A DNA stretch of 64,000 nucleotides from DASRHT01 sp035293765 (GCA_035293765.1 DATGMF010000026.1:1-64000), one strand, 5' to 3'. Positions 8,232 to 16,885 are shown, counted from the first letter of the stretch. Translations and numbers: made by a program. Notes: generated by a model from the sequence alone, not told the origin.

Positions 8232-9251
8232 ATGGCAGATACGCTTGTAGGCAGTAAAACCCTGGTCGATATACGCGATCTCAAAATGCATTTCCCCCTG
8301 ACAAGGGGCATTGTGTTGCAGAGGGTAGTCGGCTATGTCCGGGCGGTTGATGGTGTCTCTTTTGCCATTGAACGCGGGCAGACATTGGGGCTGGTGGGCG
8401 AGAGCGGTTCGGGAAAGACTACCATCGGACGTACTATCGTGCGGCTCTATAAACCAACTTCGGGCGAGATACTCTTTGACAATAAGGACCTGGCGAAATT
8501 GGAGGGTGAGCCGCTGAGACAGATTCGCCAACGCGTGCAGATGATTTTTCAGGACCCGTTCGCTTCACTGAATCCGCGCTTTACGATTGGGTCGCTCATC
8601 GCGGAACCCATGCATATCTACCACGTCGGTTCAAATGACGAGATTCGCGAGCGCACCATTGAATTGCTGAAGGTCGTGGGCTTGCGCCCCGAATATATTG
8701 ACCGTTATCCGCATGAGTTTAGTGGAGGACAGCGCCAGCGTATCGCGGTCGCTCGCGCGCTCTCGATCAACCCGGAATTTGTTATCGCCGATGAACCGGT
8801 ATCCGCACTCGATGTCTCGGTTCGCGCGCAGGTGCTCAACCTATTGCAGCGCCTGCAGCAGCAGTTCAATTTGACCTATCTCTTCGTTTCACATGATTTG
8901 AGCGTTGTGCGTCATGTCGCGGATCGTATCGCCGTGATGTACCTGGGCAAGATCGTCGAACTGGCGGATCGCGATGAACTCTATGCCGCTCCCAAGCATC
9001 CCTATACAAAGGCGCTCCTCTCGGCGATACCTATACCCGATCCGCAAATAGAAAAACGCCGCCAGCGCATCATCCTGAGCGGTGACCTACCAAGCCCAAT
9101 CAGAATTCCATCGGGATGTCGCTTTCATACGCGCTGCCCCATGGCGCAGGCCATCTGCCGCGAAGTTGAACCTCCCTTCGAAGCAAAGGAGGGACACGAA
9201 CACTTCGCCGCCTGCCATTTCTCGGAGAAAGTTACCCCTGTCGACGACTAG
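8232..9251 (+). CDS. Peptide ABC importer, ATPase (DppF type)
   Basis: 339 residues; the ATG follows the upstream stop with no gap, implying translational coupling. It has Walker A GESGSGKT, Q-loop MIFQDPFASLNPR, signature FSGGQRQR, Walker B FVIADEPVSALD and the H-loop in FVSHDLS. The C-terminal oligo/dipeptide domain contains GCRFHTRCPMA. It completes a five-gene importer (binding protein, two permeases, two ATPases). Nearby long inverted repeats mark the end of the operon. Confidence 0.9.
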   Translation: MADTLVGSKTLVDIRDLKMHFPLTRGIVLQRVVGYVRAVDGVSFAIERGQTLGLVGESGSGKTTIGRTIVRLYKPTSGEILFDNKDLAKLEGEPLRQIRQRVQMIFQDPFASLNPRFTIGSLIAEPMHIYHVGSNDEIRERTIELLKVVGLRPEYIDRYPHEFSGGQRQRIAVARALSINPEFVIADEPVSALDVSVRAQVLNLLQRLQQQFNLTYLFVSHDLSVVRHVADRIAVMYLGKIVELADRDELYAAPKHPYTKALLSAIPIPDPQIEKRRQRIILSGDLPSPIRIPSGCRFHTRCPMAQAICREVEPPFEAKEGHEHFAACHFSEKVTPVDD

Positions 9252-9308
9252 TTTCAGTGCCTGGTTTCCAATCCCTGAGCGGGTTGAGAAATCAGTACCG
9301 TGCTGAGA

Positions 9309-9396
9309 GAGACTGTGTGAAAAGTTTTGGGTTCGGCCTGTGGAGGCATCTCTCAACTTTCACTTTGACTGTTATGAGTGCTTTTCACACAGTCTC
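9309..9396. repeat. 16-bp perfect terminal inverted repeat element
   Basis: GAGACTGTGTGAAAAG at 9309-9324 is repeated in reverse complement at 9381-9396, enclosing 56 bases with no open frame. The size and terminal symmetry suggest a miniature inverted-repeat element or a large hairpin that ends the importer operon. It directly abuts the next palindrome. Confidence 0.6.
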
Positions 9397-9482
9397 AGAT
9401 TCTTCGTTGCACTCAGAATGACAGGCCCCGGACACAGTATGCTGTGTCCGGGGCCTGTCATTCTGAGTGCAACGAAGAATCT
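9397..9482. repeat. 41-bp perfect palindrome
   Basis: The 41 bases at 9397-9437 are the exact reverse complement of 9442-9482, with only four bases between. The arm contains the phrase ATTCTTCGTTGCACTCAGAA. As RNA it would form a very stable 41-bp hairpin. Similar 'attctt-cgtt-gc-ctcagaatga' palindromes are, from memory, common dispersed elements in Chloroflexota genomes. It is non-coding and may act as a transcription end point between the importer and the VKOR gene. Confidence 0.75.
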
Positions 9483-9554
9483 CACGCGCACTCCTGCATC
9501 CAGGTGAACTGGCCTCGTCCAGAGAACTTATGAGGAATCATCAGGATAGTACTA

Positions 9555-9583
9555 TTGACACTGCTGTTGATCAACAGTATGCT
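9555..9583 (+). promoter_or_regulatory. Sigma70-type promoter with operator-like palindrome
   Basis: TTGACA (9555-9560) and TATGCT (9578-9583) are separated by 17 bases. The spacer holds the perfect 14-base palindrome CTGTTGATCAACAG (9564-9577), well placed for a repressor. It is about 60 bases upstream of the VKOR-family gene. Confidence 0.6.
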
Positions 9584-9641
9584 ATGAATAATACAAAAAT
9601 TTCATGACAGAAAATGCTGGAGATATTCTCAAGAGGCTACG

Positions 9642-10157
9642 ATGAAGATATTACAACGCTCGAAGGCGCAGCTGTTTCTCTTACTCTGTTCAATCATCGG
9701 AATCGGTATATCCATTTACCTGACTACCGTCCATTATGAGAATGTTCCCCTTGTCTGCTCTGCCAACGGCGTGGTCGATTGCGCGAAAGTACTTTCCAGC
9801 CCCTTTTCCGTTATTCCCGGTACATCTATACCTATTACCGTTCCTGGCCTGGCATGGTCGCTACTGAGCGCCTTTTTAGCGATATATGCCCTCTATCAAG
9901 GGATGGAGCACCGCTGGATACCTGTGGCACAGTTTGCCTGGGCGCTGGTTGGCATGCTGACCGTCCTCTACCTGGTTTATATAGAAATTGTACGCCTGCA
10001 CACGATTTGTGCCTGGTGTACTGCAATGCATGTCCTCATTCTCCTGATGTTTCTCGTGACTATAGTACAATTGCAAATGCGGCATTCGGATGATGTCATG
10101 GAATTCGCAACTGAGGATGAGGAACAGGCTTACACAACACCCTCCCATTCCAAATAA
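9642..10157 (+). CDS. Vitamin K epoxide reductase (VKOR) family protein
   Basis: 171 residues with four predicted membrane helices. It has the conserved cysteine pair C39/C47 (LVCSANGVVDCAKVLSS), a following Ser-Pro-Phe stretch, and the active-site CxxC C123-A-W-C126 near the membrane. Bacterial VKOR homologues take electrons from extracytoplasmic thioredoxin-like proteins and pass them to quinone. In this way they re-oxidise DsbA-like partners for disulphide formation. There is no fused thioredoxin domain here. The DUF929 thioredoxin-fold membrane protein at 24903 is a conceivable but unproven partner. A good promoter with a palindromic operator lies upstream. Confidence 0.88.
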   Translation: MKILQRSKAQLFLLLCSIIGIGISIYLTTVHYENVPLVCSANGVVDCAKVLSSPFSVIPGTSIPITVPGLAWSLLSAFLAIYALYQGMEHRWIPVAQFAWALVGMLTVLYLVYIEIVRLHTICAWCTAMHVLILLMFLVTIVQLQMRHSDDVMEFATEDEEQAYTTPSHSK

Positions 10158-10328
10158 CTATCAGTCCTTTTAGAGCAATCCTTGATAGTAATGGATAGAC
10201 TTGCATCTTCCGCGGGCCTTTAGCTGGACTGGCCCGTAGCCAGGTTGCATGAGAAGAGCAGGGCATACTTTTGCTACTTCTGCTTAAAGAAGAGCCGTCG
10301 ACTACCTTTGAGTATGGGAGGCGCACAA

Positions 10329-10868
10329 ATGAAACGCTGGGTTTTGCTAGCTCTAGTGATGATTGTAGTTGCGGCGAGCCTGTTGCTCATTCGATTACGC
10401 CTGAATAACTCTTCGTTTTTCCAATCACATGTGTCACAGGGGCCTGTGAATCACCTGGAACGTATGCCTAATAGCGGGCATAAATATGATCTGTGTATCG
10501 AGGCCTTTGCATTATCTCACGCGCCGCCGGATTATCCCTATAAGACGAACGTCTCATTCCACGACCCGTTTCGCAATACAACCGATACTATCATTCCCCT
10601 GCTGATGGACCTGGATTTACAGCATAAGACGCTTAGTTTTACTGTGACCATTATCGTGAGCCAGGTCGCGACCTACAGCGATTCGATCTCCCATGTATCC
10701 GTTCAGGATGGCATCTCAGTCATGCTGCCGGACAAAAACGGTCATTTACAGCGTTCCAATCAGCCACAGTTCATCGTCAGCTTCATCGATACTGGCGGAC
10801 AAACGGCGGTGCTTGACTATACCTGTTCACAAGAGTGGCGCTGGTCTGCTGTTCCTGACAGGTCGTGA
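10329..10868 (+). CDS. Hypothetical membrane-anchored exported protein
   Basis: 179 residues from ATG 10329, chosen because GGGAGG lies eight bases upstream; longer frames upstream lack a site. An N-terminal signal anchor spans about residues 5-22 (LLALVMIVVAASLLLIRL), followed by a soluble, beta-rich domain presumably outside the membrane. Two cysteines remain in the mature part (LCIEAFAL, YTCSQEW). No family recognised. It lies between the VKOR gene and a convergent ABC exporter, so a role in the cell envelope is possible but not shown. Confidence 0.65.
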   Translation: MKRWVLLALVMIVVAASLLLIRLRLNNSSFFQSHVSQGPVNHLERMPNSGHKYDLCIEAFALSHAPPDYPYKTNVSFHDPFRNTTDTIIPLLMDLDLQHKTLSFTVTIIVSQVATYSDSISHVSVQDGISVMLPDKNGHLQRSNQPQFIVSFIDTGGQTAVLDYTCSQEWRWSAVPDRS

Positions 10869-10881
10869 ACCGTTCCGGCCA

Positions 10882-11667
10882 TTATTCCCAGCGGAATGTT
10901 TTTATTGCGACCAGCAGAATGACAATCGCCCAGGCTACCAGGATGGTTAACGCGAAACTCGGAAAAGCCGCGCCGTTAGTTAATGATGCCTGCAGCGCCT
11001 GAGTAAGCGCGGCAGCGGGAAGAATCTGAGCGAATGCAGCCAATGGAGCAGGCAAATGGTTCAACGGTAAGATGCCGCCTCCGAGCAGCAAGAAAAGTAA
11101 GTAGAGCGCGTTTGCTCCCGCCAATGTTGCCTCAGCCCGCAGTCCGCCGGCCATTGCAAGCCCTAACGCCGAAAAAGTGATTGTTCCTATAGCCATTACA
11201 AGTAGCGCCAGAAGAGGTGATCCAATTGGCCGCCAGCCGTAGAAGAGTATGGCGACTCCTACCAGCACGATGATCTGGATCACTTCCAGTGCCAGCACGG
11301 AGATGACTTTGGCAATAATTAGCCCACTGCGGGGTAGTGGCGAGCTGCCCAGGCGTTTCAGCACACCATAATAGCGTTCATACGCGGTAGCGATGCCAAG
11401 GCTGACCATGCCCGTTGCCATGACCGCTAAAGCCAGCATGCCAGGCAGCAGGAAATCTACCGCTTTTTCGTTCGTAGCCGGCACAATATTCAGCGATGTA
11501 AAGAAGATGAGCAAGATTACCGGCACGATCAGCGTAATCAGGACGCTTTCGCCGCGTCGCAGCGTCATGAGCAACTCAACCTGTGTCTGTGCCCAGACCT
11601 GCTGGCCAAATGATGCCGCCTTTGATTCAGATGTAACTTTCGTTTGCTCTATAGTATGTGTTGTCAT
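10882..11667 (-). CDS. ABC-2 type exporter, permease
   Basis: 261 residues with six membrane segments. A hydrophilic N-terminus is followed by WAQTQVELLMTLRRGE, characteristic of ABC-2 permeases. The loop after helix 2 (GVLKRLGSSPLPRS) matches the drug/antibiotic exporter subfamily. It starts 13 bases after the ATPase gene stop and is co-transcribed. It forms a dimeric export channel driven by that ATPase. The substrate is unknown. Confidence 0.85.
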   Translation of the reverse strand: MTTHTIEQTKVTSESKAASFGQQVWAQTQVELLMTLRRGESVLITLIVPVILLIFFTSLNIVPATNEKAVDFLLPGMLALAVMATGMVSLGIATAYERYYGVLKRLGSSPLPRSGLIIAKVISVLALEVIQIIVLVGVAILFYGWRPIGSPLLALLVMAIGTITFSALGLAMAGGLRAEATLAGANALYLLFLLLGGGILPLNHLPAPLAAFAQILPAAALTQALQASLTNGAAFPSFALTILVAWAIVILLVAIKTFRWE

Positions 11668-11680
11668 TTGTCTGTTCTCG

Positions 11681-12670
11681 CTATTCTCGCACTTCCGCGC
11701 CCGTGAGACGCAGGAACAGGTCCTCGAGCGAACCGTGGCCTACGCGTAGTTCGGAAAGTGTAATGCCCTCGTCTCGCAGCCAGGCTGCCAGTTCCGCTAT
11801 AAGGGATGGAGCCGCCGCAGTTTCGATTACATAGCTGCCCGGGCGCACTTCTTCTGCTTTGCTTGCCGATGGCAGCGCCGCCAGCTTCGCGCAATCGAGT
11901 CCAGCGCGGGCAACGAAGCGCACAATATTGGCATTCTGAACCCCTGTCAGTCCGTCCGGCGTATCCATGGCAATCAATCGACCATGATCGATGATAGCAA
12001 CGCGGTCGGCCAGGCGCTCGGCTTCATCCATCAGGTGCGTGGTCAATAAGACGGTCGCTCCGCTGCGCTTCAGGTCGCGGATGATTTCCCAGGTCGCCAG
12101 CCGTGCTTGCGGGTCCATGCCAGAGGTAGGTTCGTCTAGAAAGACCAGCAAGGGATTGCCAACCAGTGCGACGGCCAGAGCCAGGCGGCGTTTCTGACCA
12201 CCCGAAAGCCGCCGGCAGCGCGTTTTCGCGGCGGCACTCAGTCCAACTCGTTCCAATAGCGCGTCGATATTTTGCGGATGCCGGTAGTATCCTGCAAAAA
12301 GGTGCAGGACTTCACGTGCGGTAAGGCCGGTATACAGACCATCCTGTTGTAGCATAACGCCGATCTGCGGCTTGAGTGCTTTCGCATCGCGAATAGGATC
12401 AAGCCCCAGCACGCGCACGCTTCCTCCATCGGGAATGCGGTAGCCCTCAAGCGTTTCAACGGTAGTTGTTTTGCCTGCGCCGTTCGGCCCCAGTAAAGCG
12501 AAGACTTCTCCCCTATGCACAGTGAATTCTAGCTGATCAACAACTTTATGAGAACCGTATGTTTTCGTGAATTTATCAACGATAATGGCTTCATCGTTCG
12601 CTATAGACCTACCTGGCGTGGGGCCTTCAGCCATTTGAGCCGTTATCTGCATGTCAGCAGACATGAACAT
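11681..12670 (-). CDS. ABC-2 type exporter, ATPase
   Basis: 329 residues if the ATG at 12670 is used (GAAGGAGTAC directly upstream); an upstream frame to 12712 lacks a site. It has Walker A GPNGAGKTTT, Q-loop MLQQDG, signature LSGGQKRR, Walker B LLVFLDEPTSGMD and the H-loop in LTTHLMDEA. The C-terminal extension resembles DrrA-type drug-resistance or lipid exporter ATPases. A 213-base gap separates it from its promoter side. Confidence 0.88.
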   Translation of the reverse strand: MFMSADMQITAQMAEGPTPGRSIANDEAIIVDKFTKTYGSHKVVDQLEFTVHRGEVFALLGPNGAGKTTTVETLEGYRIPDGGSVRVLGLDPIRDAKALKPQIGVMLQQDGLYTGLTAREVLHLFAGYYRHPQNIDALLERVGLSAAAKTRCRRLSGGQKRRLALAVALVGNPLLVFLDEPTSGMDPQARLATWEIIRDLKRSGATVLLTTHLMDEAERLADRVAIIDHGRLIAMDTPDGLTGVQNANIVRFVARAGLDCAKLAALPSASKAEEVRPGSYVIETAAAPSLIAELAAWLRDEGITLSELRVGHGSLEDLFLRLTGAEVRE

Positions 12671-12927
12671 GTACTCCTTCACATGACATAAAAAATAGGA
12701 ACATCCTGCCATATACAGTACAGCAGTTCTTCTCGGATGACAAGTCTCTGCTAGAATCAGTATTTTTACTCAGTACCTGATGAATTGAGAGCAACCTAAA
12801 ACTTCTTTTGGGTTTCATACGTGACTATTGTAGCGAATAGAGCAGCCTTCTCTTTGAGACGAGCAAGGGGGAGGCCTGGTGATTATCAAAGTATTATGAT
12901 AGATGAGAGAGGAAAGGAGAAAGAACA

Positions 12928-13095
12928 ATGGTTGGTCTGTTGTGGGCAATTGTTGTCGTTCTGGTAGTATTGTGGTTGATTGGATTCGTTGTCCTGCATG
13001 TATCCAGCTTCCTGATACACCTGCTACTGATCGCGGCAGTGATTGTACTGCTCTACAACCTCTTTATGGGAATGCGTTCACGTAGAACCTTATAA
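12928..13095 (+). CDS. lmo0937-family small membrane protein
   Basis: 55 residues. ATG 12928 is preceded by GGAAAGGAGA at ideal spacing. It has two membrane helices: residues 3-23 (beginning GLLWAIVVVLVVLWLIGF) and 27-47 (ending VIVLLYNLF), separated by a short HVSS loop, plus a basic tail. The pattern 'W-x-I..LW.IG...IH.LL..A...LL' matches the widespread lmo0937 family of short membrane peptides, often induced by stress. The biochemical role is unknown. A strong bidirectional terminator follows. Confidence 0.8.
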   Translation: MVGLLWAIVVVLVVLWLIGFVVLHVSSFLIHLLLIAAVIVLLYNLFMGMRSRRTL

Positions 13096-13138
13096 GAGAG
13101 CGATAACAATGCCGTTTCGCTCTCCTTAGTAGCGCATG

Positions 13139-13182
13139 AAAAGGGCCGGCAACCGGTTGACGAGTTGGTTGCCGGCCCTTTT
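13139..13182 (+). terminator. Strong bidirectional terminator
   Basis: A perfect 16-bp stem (AAAAGGGCCGGCAACC with GGTTGCCGGCCCTTTT) encloses 12 bases. The T-run on one side and A-run on the other make it usable in both directions. It ends the small membrane protein transcript. Confidence 0.9.
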
Positions 13183-13423
13183 CATGTGTTCTCATCTTCA
13201 TTTTCCTCGTTGATTTGACGTGGTTCATCCTCAAGTGTTACACTACTGAAAATGGGAATATCCTGTAGGATTGAGAGGAGAAACTTCCCAGTCCTGCCAG
13301 TTTTCAATGATATCTCTTCTTGTATGCGTGCAGTTTATCTTATGCTTCGTCTTCGTAGAGCGTATTTGTAATTCATAGCAGTTTATGAGACAGCCATCCA
13401 GTTCATTCTTATGTGATGGTAGG

Positions 13424-13461
13424 GCCCGGCCCACGTTGTACCGTGAGTGCTGGGCGTTTTT
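13424..13461 (+). promoter_or_regulatory. Attenuator-like hairpin before guaB
   Basis: GCCCGGC at 13424-13430 pairs with GCTGGGC at 13449-13455 (one G-T pair), with further pairs inside, and GTTTTT follows at once. The guaB ribosome binding site (AAGGAGG, 13464-13470) comes directly after the T-run. A terminator in this place would abort transcription before guaB, suggesting conditional antitermination. No known riboswitch was recognised in the 240-base leader. Confidence 0.45.
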
Positions 13462-13475
13462 ATAAGGAGGCTGAC

Positions 13476-15002
13476 ATGGTGTCCCCGGCACCTGTGCAAA
13501 ATCTGAACCAGAATCAGCAAGCTTTCAGTGACAAGTTCGCACTGGAGGGTTTAACATTCGATGATGTATTGATTATCCCTGCCGCTTCGTCGGTACTTCC
13601 GCGCGATGTCTCTACTCAGACGCGCCTGACCCGCACCATCACTATCAACATTCCCATCGTCAGCGCGGCCATGGATACTGTTACCGAGGCGCGCCTGGCT
13701 ATCGCCTTAGCACGCGAAGGCGGCATCGGTATTATCCATCGCAATTTATCCATCGAAGATCAGGCGCAGGAAGTTGATAAGGTCAAGCGTTCGGAGTCAG
13801 GCATGATTACCGACCCCATCACTCTGGAACCAGGCGCTCTTCTCAGTGAGGCGCTGGACGTAATGAGGCGCTATCACATCTCAGGCATTCCGATTACCGA
13901 GCAGGGCAAACTCGTCGGCATCCTCACCAATCGCGATATTCGCTTTGAGACTCGCCTTGACCGTCCCGTCACCGAACTGATGACGCGGGATCATCTGATT
14001 ACGGTACCTGTTGGCACGACCTTAGAGCAGGCGCGTGATAGCCTGCATCGCTACAAAATTGAAAAGCTGCCAGTTGTGGATGAGCATGGTATGCTCAAGG
14101 GCCTGATTACGATGAAGGATATTCAGAAGAAGATTCTGTATCCCAACGCAGCCAAAGACGAATATGGCCGCCTGCGGGTCGGCGCTGCCGTCGGAGTTGG
14201 GCCGGATACCGAGAAGCGCTGCGCGGCATTGGTCGAAAAGGGCGTCGATGTATTGGTGGTGGATACCTCACACGCGCACTCTCACATGGTTATTGAGACG
14301 GTAGCGCAGGTGAAAAAACGATTCGGCAGGCAGGTACAATTGATGGCGGGTAACGTAGTCAGCGCAGAGGCGACTGAGGCCTTGATCCAGGCGGGTGCGG
14401 ACGCTGTAAAGGTTGGGATCGGCGCCGGTTCTATATGTACGACACGTGTGATAGCCGGGGTCGGCATGCCCCAGGTTACCGCGATCTACGAGTGTGCTCG
14501 CGTAGCGCGGCAATATGACATTCCGATTGTGGGCGATGGCGGCATTCAATATTCCGGTGACATTGCCAAGGCTATCGCAGCTGGCGCGGACTCGGTCATG
14601 CTGGGCAGTTTGCTGGCCGGCGTCGATGAAAGCCCGGGCGAACTCATCATCTCGCATGGCGAGCGTTTCAAAGACTATCGTGGCATGGGTTCTATTGCGG
14701 CTATGAAGCAGCGCAGCTATAGCAAAGATCGTTACTTCCAGGCCGATATTGCCAGCGAGTCGAGCCTGATTGCCGAGGGCATCGAGGGGCGTGTCCCATA
14801 CAAGGGTATGTTGGGGCCGCTGATCTATCAACTGGTAGGTGGCCTGCGCCAATCGATGGGTTACGCCGGCTGTGCCACCATCGCGGAGATGCAGGAGAAG
14901 ACACGCTTCGTGCGCATTACCAGCGCCGGTTTGCGCGAGAGTCATCCGCATGATGTGCTGGTGACTAAAGAGGCTCCGAACTATGGGTCAATCCATAAGT
15001 AA
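13476..15002 (+). CDS. guaB: Inosine-5'-monophosphate dehydrogenase
   Basis: 508 residues from ATG 13476, which has AAGGAGG at ideal distance; a GTG at 13413 would add 21 unlikely residues. The TIM-barrel opens with LTFDDVLIIPA. Two CBS domains are inserted at about 112-225. The catalytic loop is GIGAGSICTTR with Cys 321, followed by the mobile flap and YKGMLGPL. It converts IMP to XMP with NAD+, the committed step to GMP. Length and motifs are normal for the bacterial enzyme, and CBS domains usually bind ATP/GTP as allosteric ligands. It is a single-gene unit, with an attenuator-like hairpin upstream and a terminator downstream. Confidence 0.96.
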   Translation: MVSPAPVQNLNQNQQAFSDKFALEGLTFDDVLIIPAASSVLPRDVSTQTRLTRTITINIPIVSAAMDTVTEARLAIALAREGGIGIIHRNLSIEDQAQEVDKVKRSESGMITDPITLEPGALLSEALDVMRRYHISGIPITEQGKLVGILTNRDIRFETRLDRPVTELMTRDHLITVPVGTTLEQARDSLHRYKIEKLPVVDEHGMLKGLITMKDIQKKILYPNAAKDEYGRLRVGAAVGVGPDTEKRCAALVEKGVDVLVVDTSHAHSHMVIETVAQVKKRFGRQVQLMAGNVVSAEATEALIQAGADAVKVGIGAGSICTTRVIAGVGMPQVTAIYECARVARQYDIPIVGDGGIQYSGDIAKAIAAGADSVMLGSLLAGVDESPGELIISHGERFKDYRGMGSIAAMKQRSYSKDRYFQADIASESSLIAEGIEGRVPYKGMLGPLIYQLVGGLRQSMGYAGCATIAEMQEKTRFVRITSAGLRESHPHDVLVTKEAPNYGSIHK

Positions 15003-15008
15003 TTGGAT

Positions 15009-15052
15009 GGTCGCTTAAAATCCCTTGTTGAAATCAGAGATTTTAAGCGACC
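15009..15052 (+). terminator. Terminator-like stem-loop after guaB
   Basis: A 14-bp perfect stem (GGTCGCTTAAAATC with GATTTTAAGCGACC) encloses 16 bases just after the guaB stop. The following sequence is not T-rich. Confidence 0.65.
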
Positions 15053-15284
15053 GCTTTCACCTGGGTCTGGCACTTCACATGTCAGGTCATTTAACACGTT
15101 CTCCAGTTCCACGAAAACGGGTCATAGGCCACGTATATCTTCCTGCTCCCCAACGTTCTCTAAATTAGAGAGCTGAGAGTAAGCGCTTTCTTAGTCAGCA
15201 TGAAGGGCTGTTATAGCAAGCTCTGCAAAAACTGTCCTTTCGCGTTAGTAGGCGAAGCGCCATTAGCCAAGATGTCCCATCTTG

Positions 15285-15313
15285 TTGCACCTGCCATATG
15301 CATCGGTTAGAAT
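15285..15313 (+). promoter_or_regulatory. Sigma70-type promoter for roadblock/MglA operon
   Basis: TTGCAC (15285-15290) and TAGAAT (15308-15313) are spaced by 17 bases, 54 bases upstream of the first roadblock gene. Confidence 0.5.
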
Positions 15314-15367
15314 GAAGAAGTCCATGGAGATTCTACAATACTTGACCCGGTGCTCGCGGAGGAAAAT

Positions 15368-15733
15368 ATGGTTGATCTGAAACAAACTCTGAGCCGCTTT
15401 CTCTCAATACCAGGTGTGCGGCTCGCTGTCCTGGTGGGACGTGATGGTTTATTGATCGAAGGCCTGACCCGTGATGGCAAAGAGGATATGGAGGCAGTCG
15501 GTGCCATTATGACCACCGGCCTGAATACCGCGGAAGCCCTGGGCCAGGAGATTGCTCGCGGCGGTGTTATTGGCACCCTTATGGAGTACGAACATGGATT
15601 AGTGAGCGCGGAGCCTCTGGGAGATTTTGCTTTAATGGTAACACTTTTCGATAATGCTGCCAGCATCGGTCGCGTGCGGCATATGGTCAAGGCCAGCCGG
15701 AATGAAATTCTTGAAGCTCTTGATATCGCATAG
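15368..15733 (+). CDS. Roadblock/LC7 (MglB-like) protein
   Basis: 121 residues from ATG 15368 with GGAGGA just upstream. It is a single roadblock/LC7 domain: N-terminal helix (LKQTLSRFLSIPGV), beta-hairpin (LAVLVGRDGLLIEG), central helix with TAEALGQEIA, then two strands ending in an amphipathic helix (IGRVRHMVKASRNEI). MglB proteins of this fold are GTPase-activating partners of the small GTPase MglA. The gene is the first of three consecutive genes, and the third encodes an MglA-like GTPase. A direct interaction is therefore inferred. Confidence 0.85.
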   Translation: MVDLKQTLSRFLSIPGVRLAVLVGRDGLLIEGLTRDGKEDMEAVGAIMTTGLNTAEALGQEIARGGVIGTLMEYEHGLVSAEPLGDFALMVTLFDNAASIGRVRHMVKASRNEILEALDIA

Positions 15734-15787
15734 TCTATTCCTGGTATGATGAACTTGTAGACGGGCGTGTACATAGAGGACGCGTAC

Positions 15788-16282
15788 ATGGAACAATTAA
15801 CCAATCTTATCATCTCGGATCGCGAACTTGCTATTATCTCAACCACATTAAACAAACTTATGAATGACACCAGCGCAACCTCTGTCATGCTTCTTGACAA
15901 GAGTGGCCAGGTGATTGCCAATCAGGGGACAAGCACCAAACGGAACGCAACATCATTAGGAGCGTTACTGGCCGGAGCATTCTCCTCTTCCCGGCATATC
16001 GCCGAGCTGCTGGGCGAAAAAGACTTTCGCACCATTTTCCAGCAGGGTGTCCACGAGAATATTTATACGACGATGGTTGAAGAACAATGGCTGCTCGTCA
16101 TCGTCTTTGACAAACTCACCCATATTGGACTGGTCAAAATACTCTCTAAAAAGACATCGGACGAACTTGTGCATGTCCTGGAGCGTGTGCGGGCGGATAC
16201 CGTGCGCCAGAAGTCCTCTGTTCTCAATATTCAATTCCGCTCTTCGGTCGAAGACACCATTGATCTGCTCTTCCGGGATTAG
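15788..16282 (+). CDS. Second roadblock/LC7-like protein
   Basis: 164 residues from ATG 15788. A longer GTG start at 15767 is possible. After a short helical N-terminus it has the roadblock pattern: SVMLLDKSGQVIANQG hairpin, a central helix with LGALLAGAFSSSR, then VEEQWLLVIVFDKL and IGLVKILSKK strands with a C-terminal helix. It is longer than the first roadblock protein by an extra C-terminal segment (RADTVRQKSS...). It may form a heterodimer with the neighbour or scaffold the GTPase encoded 13 bases downstream. Confidence 0.78.
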   Translation: MEQLTNLIISDRELAIISTTLNKLMNDTSATSVMLLDKSGQVIANQGTSTKRNATSLGALLAGAFSSSRHIAELLGEKDFRTIFQQGVHENIYTTMVEEQWLLVIVFDKLTHIGLVKILSKKTSDELVHVLERVRADTVRQKSSVLNIQFRSSVEDTIDLLFRD

Positions 16283-16295
16283 GGGTATCAGGTAT

Positions 16296-16871
16296 ATGGC
16301 GCTCATCAATATCGCGTCTCATGAGATCCACTGCAAGATCGTCTACTACGGTATTGGCTATTGCGGAAAGACGACGAACTTGCAGTATGTATATAGAAGC
16401 ATTAATCCCAATGCTCGTGGCGAAATGCTTTCCATTGCTACTGAGACGGAACGAACGCTCTTCTTCGACTTTCTGCCGCTCGACCTGGGAACCGTGCATG
16501 GATTCCGCACGCGTTTTCACCTGTATACTGTTCCAGGCCAGATTCTTTACGAACGCACGCGCCTGGCCGTTCTGAATGGGGCGGATGGCATCGTCTTCGT
16601 TGTGGATTCGCAGGCCGAGAAGTTCGAGGAAAACGTACAGAGCATTCGCGAGCTGGAGATGAATTTGCGGCGGCTTGGCAAAGACCTGAGTCAATTCCCT
16701 TTTGTCATGCAGTGGAATAAACGCGATATGCCCTCTGCTTTGCCTGTCCCTGTTCTCGAACGCTACCTGAACCGGCGGCGTGTTCCCAGCTTTGAAGCCG
16801 TCGCATCCGCCGGAACGGGAGTATTTGCCACGCTGCGTGCCATCAGTAAGGGCGTGATGGCACAATTGTAA
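16296..16871 (+). CDS. MglA-like small GTPase
   Basis: 191 residues; ATG 16296, 13 bases after the preceding stop. It has a Ras-like G domain: P-loop GIGYCGKTT (residues 20-28, with the MglA-type Cys before GK), then a switch region containing TERTLFFDFLPLDLG. The G3 region is YTVPGQILY, where the usual DxxG aspartate is replaced by VPG as in many MglA proteins. It ends with G4 WNKRD. MglA GTPases set cell polarity or control motility machinery and are switched off by MglB roadblock dimers. In a filamentous organism without obvious motility genes nearby, a role in polarity or trafficking is possible but inferred. Confidence 0.87.
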   Translation: MALINIASHEIHCKIVYYGIGYCGKTTNLQYVYRSINPNARGEMLSIATETERTLFFDFLPLDLGTVHGFRTRFHLYTVPGQILYERTRLAVLNGADGIVFVVDSQAEKFEENVQSIRELEMNLRRLGKDLSQFPFVMQWNKRDMPSALPVPVLERYLNRRRVPSFEAVASAGTGVFATLRAISKGVMAQL

Positions 16872-16885
16872 AGCTGCTGCAATTG

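Noticed and set aside
14268..14951. A 227-codon minus-strand frame opposite guaB.
   Set aside because: It lies entirely within guaB, an unambiguous enzyme; antisense frames are expected in this codon usage.
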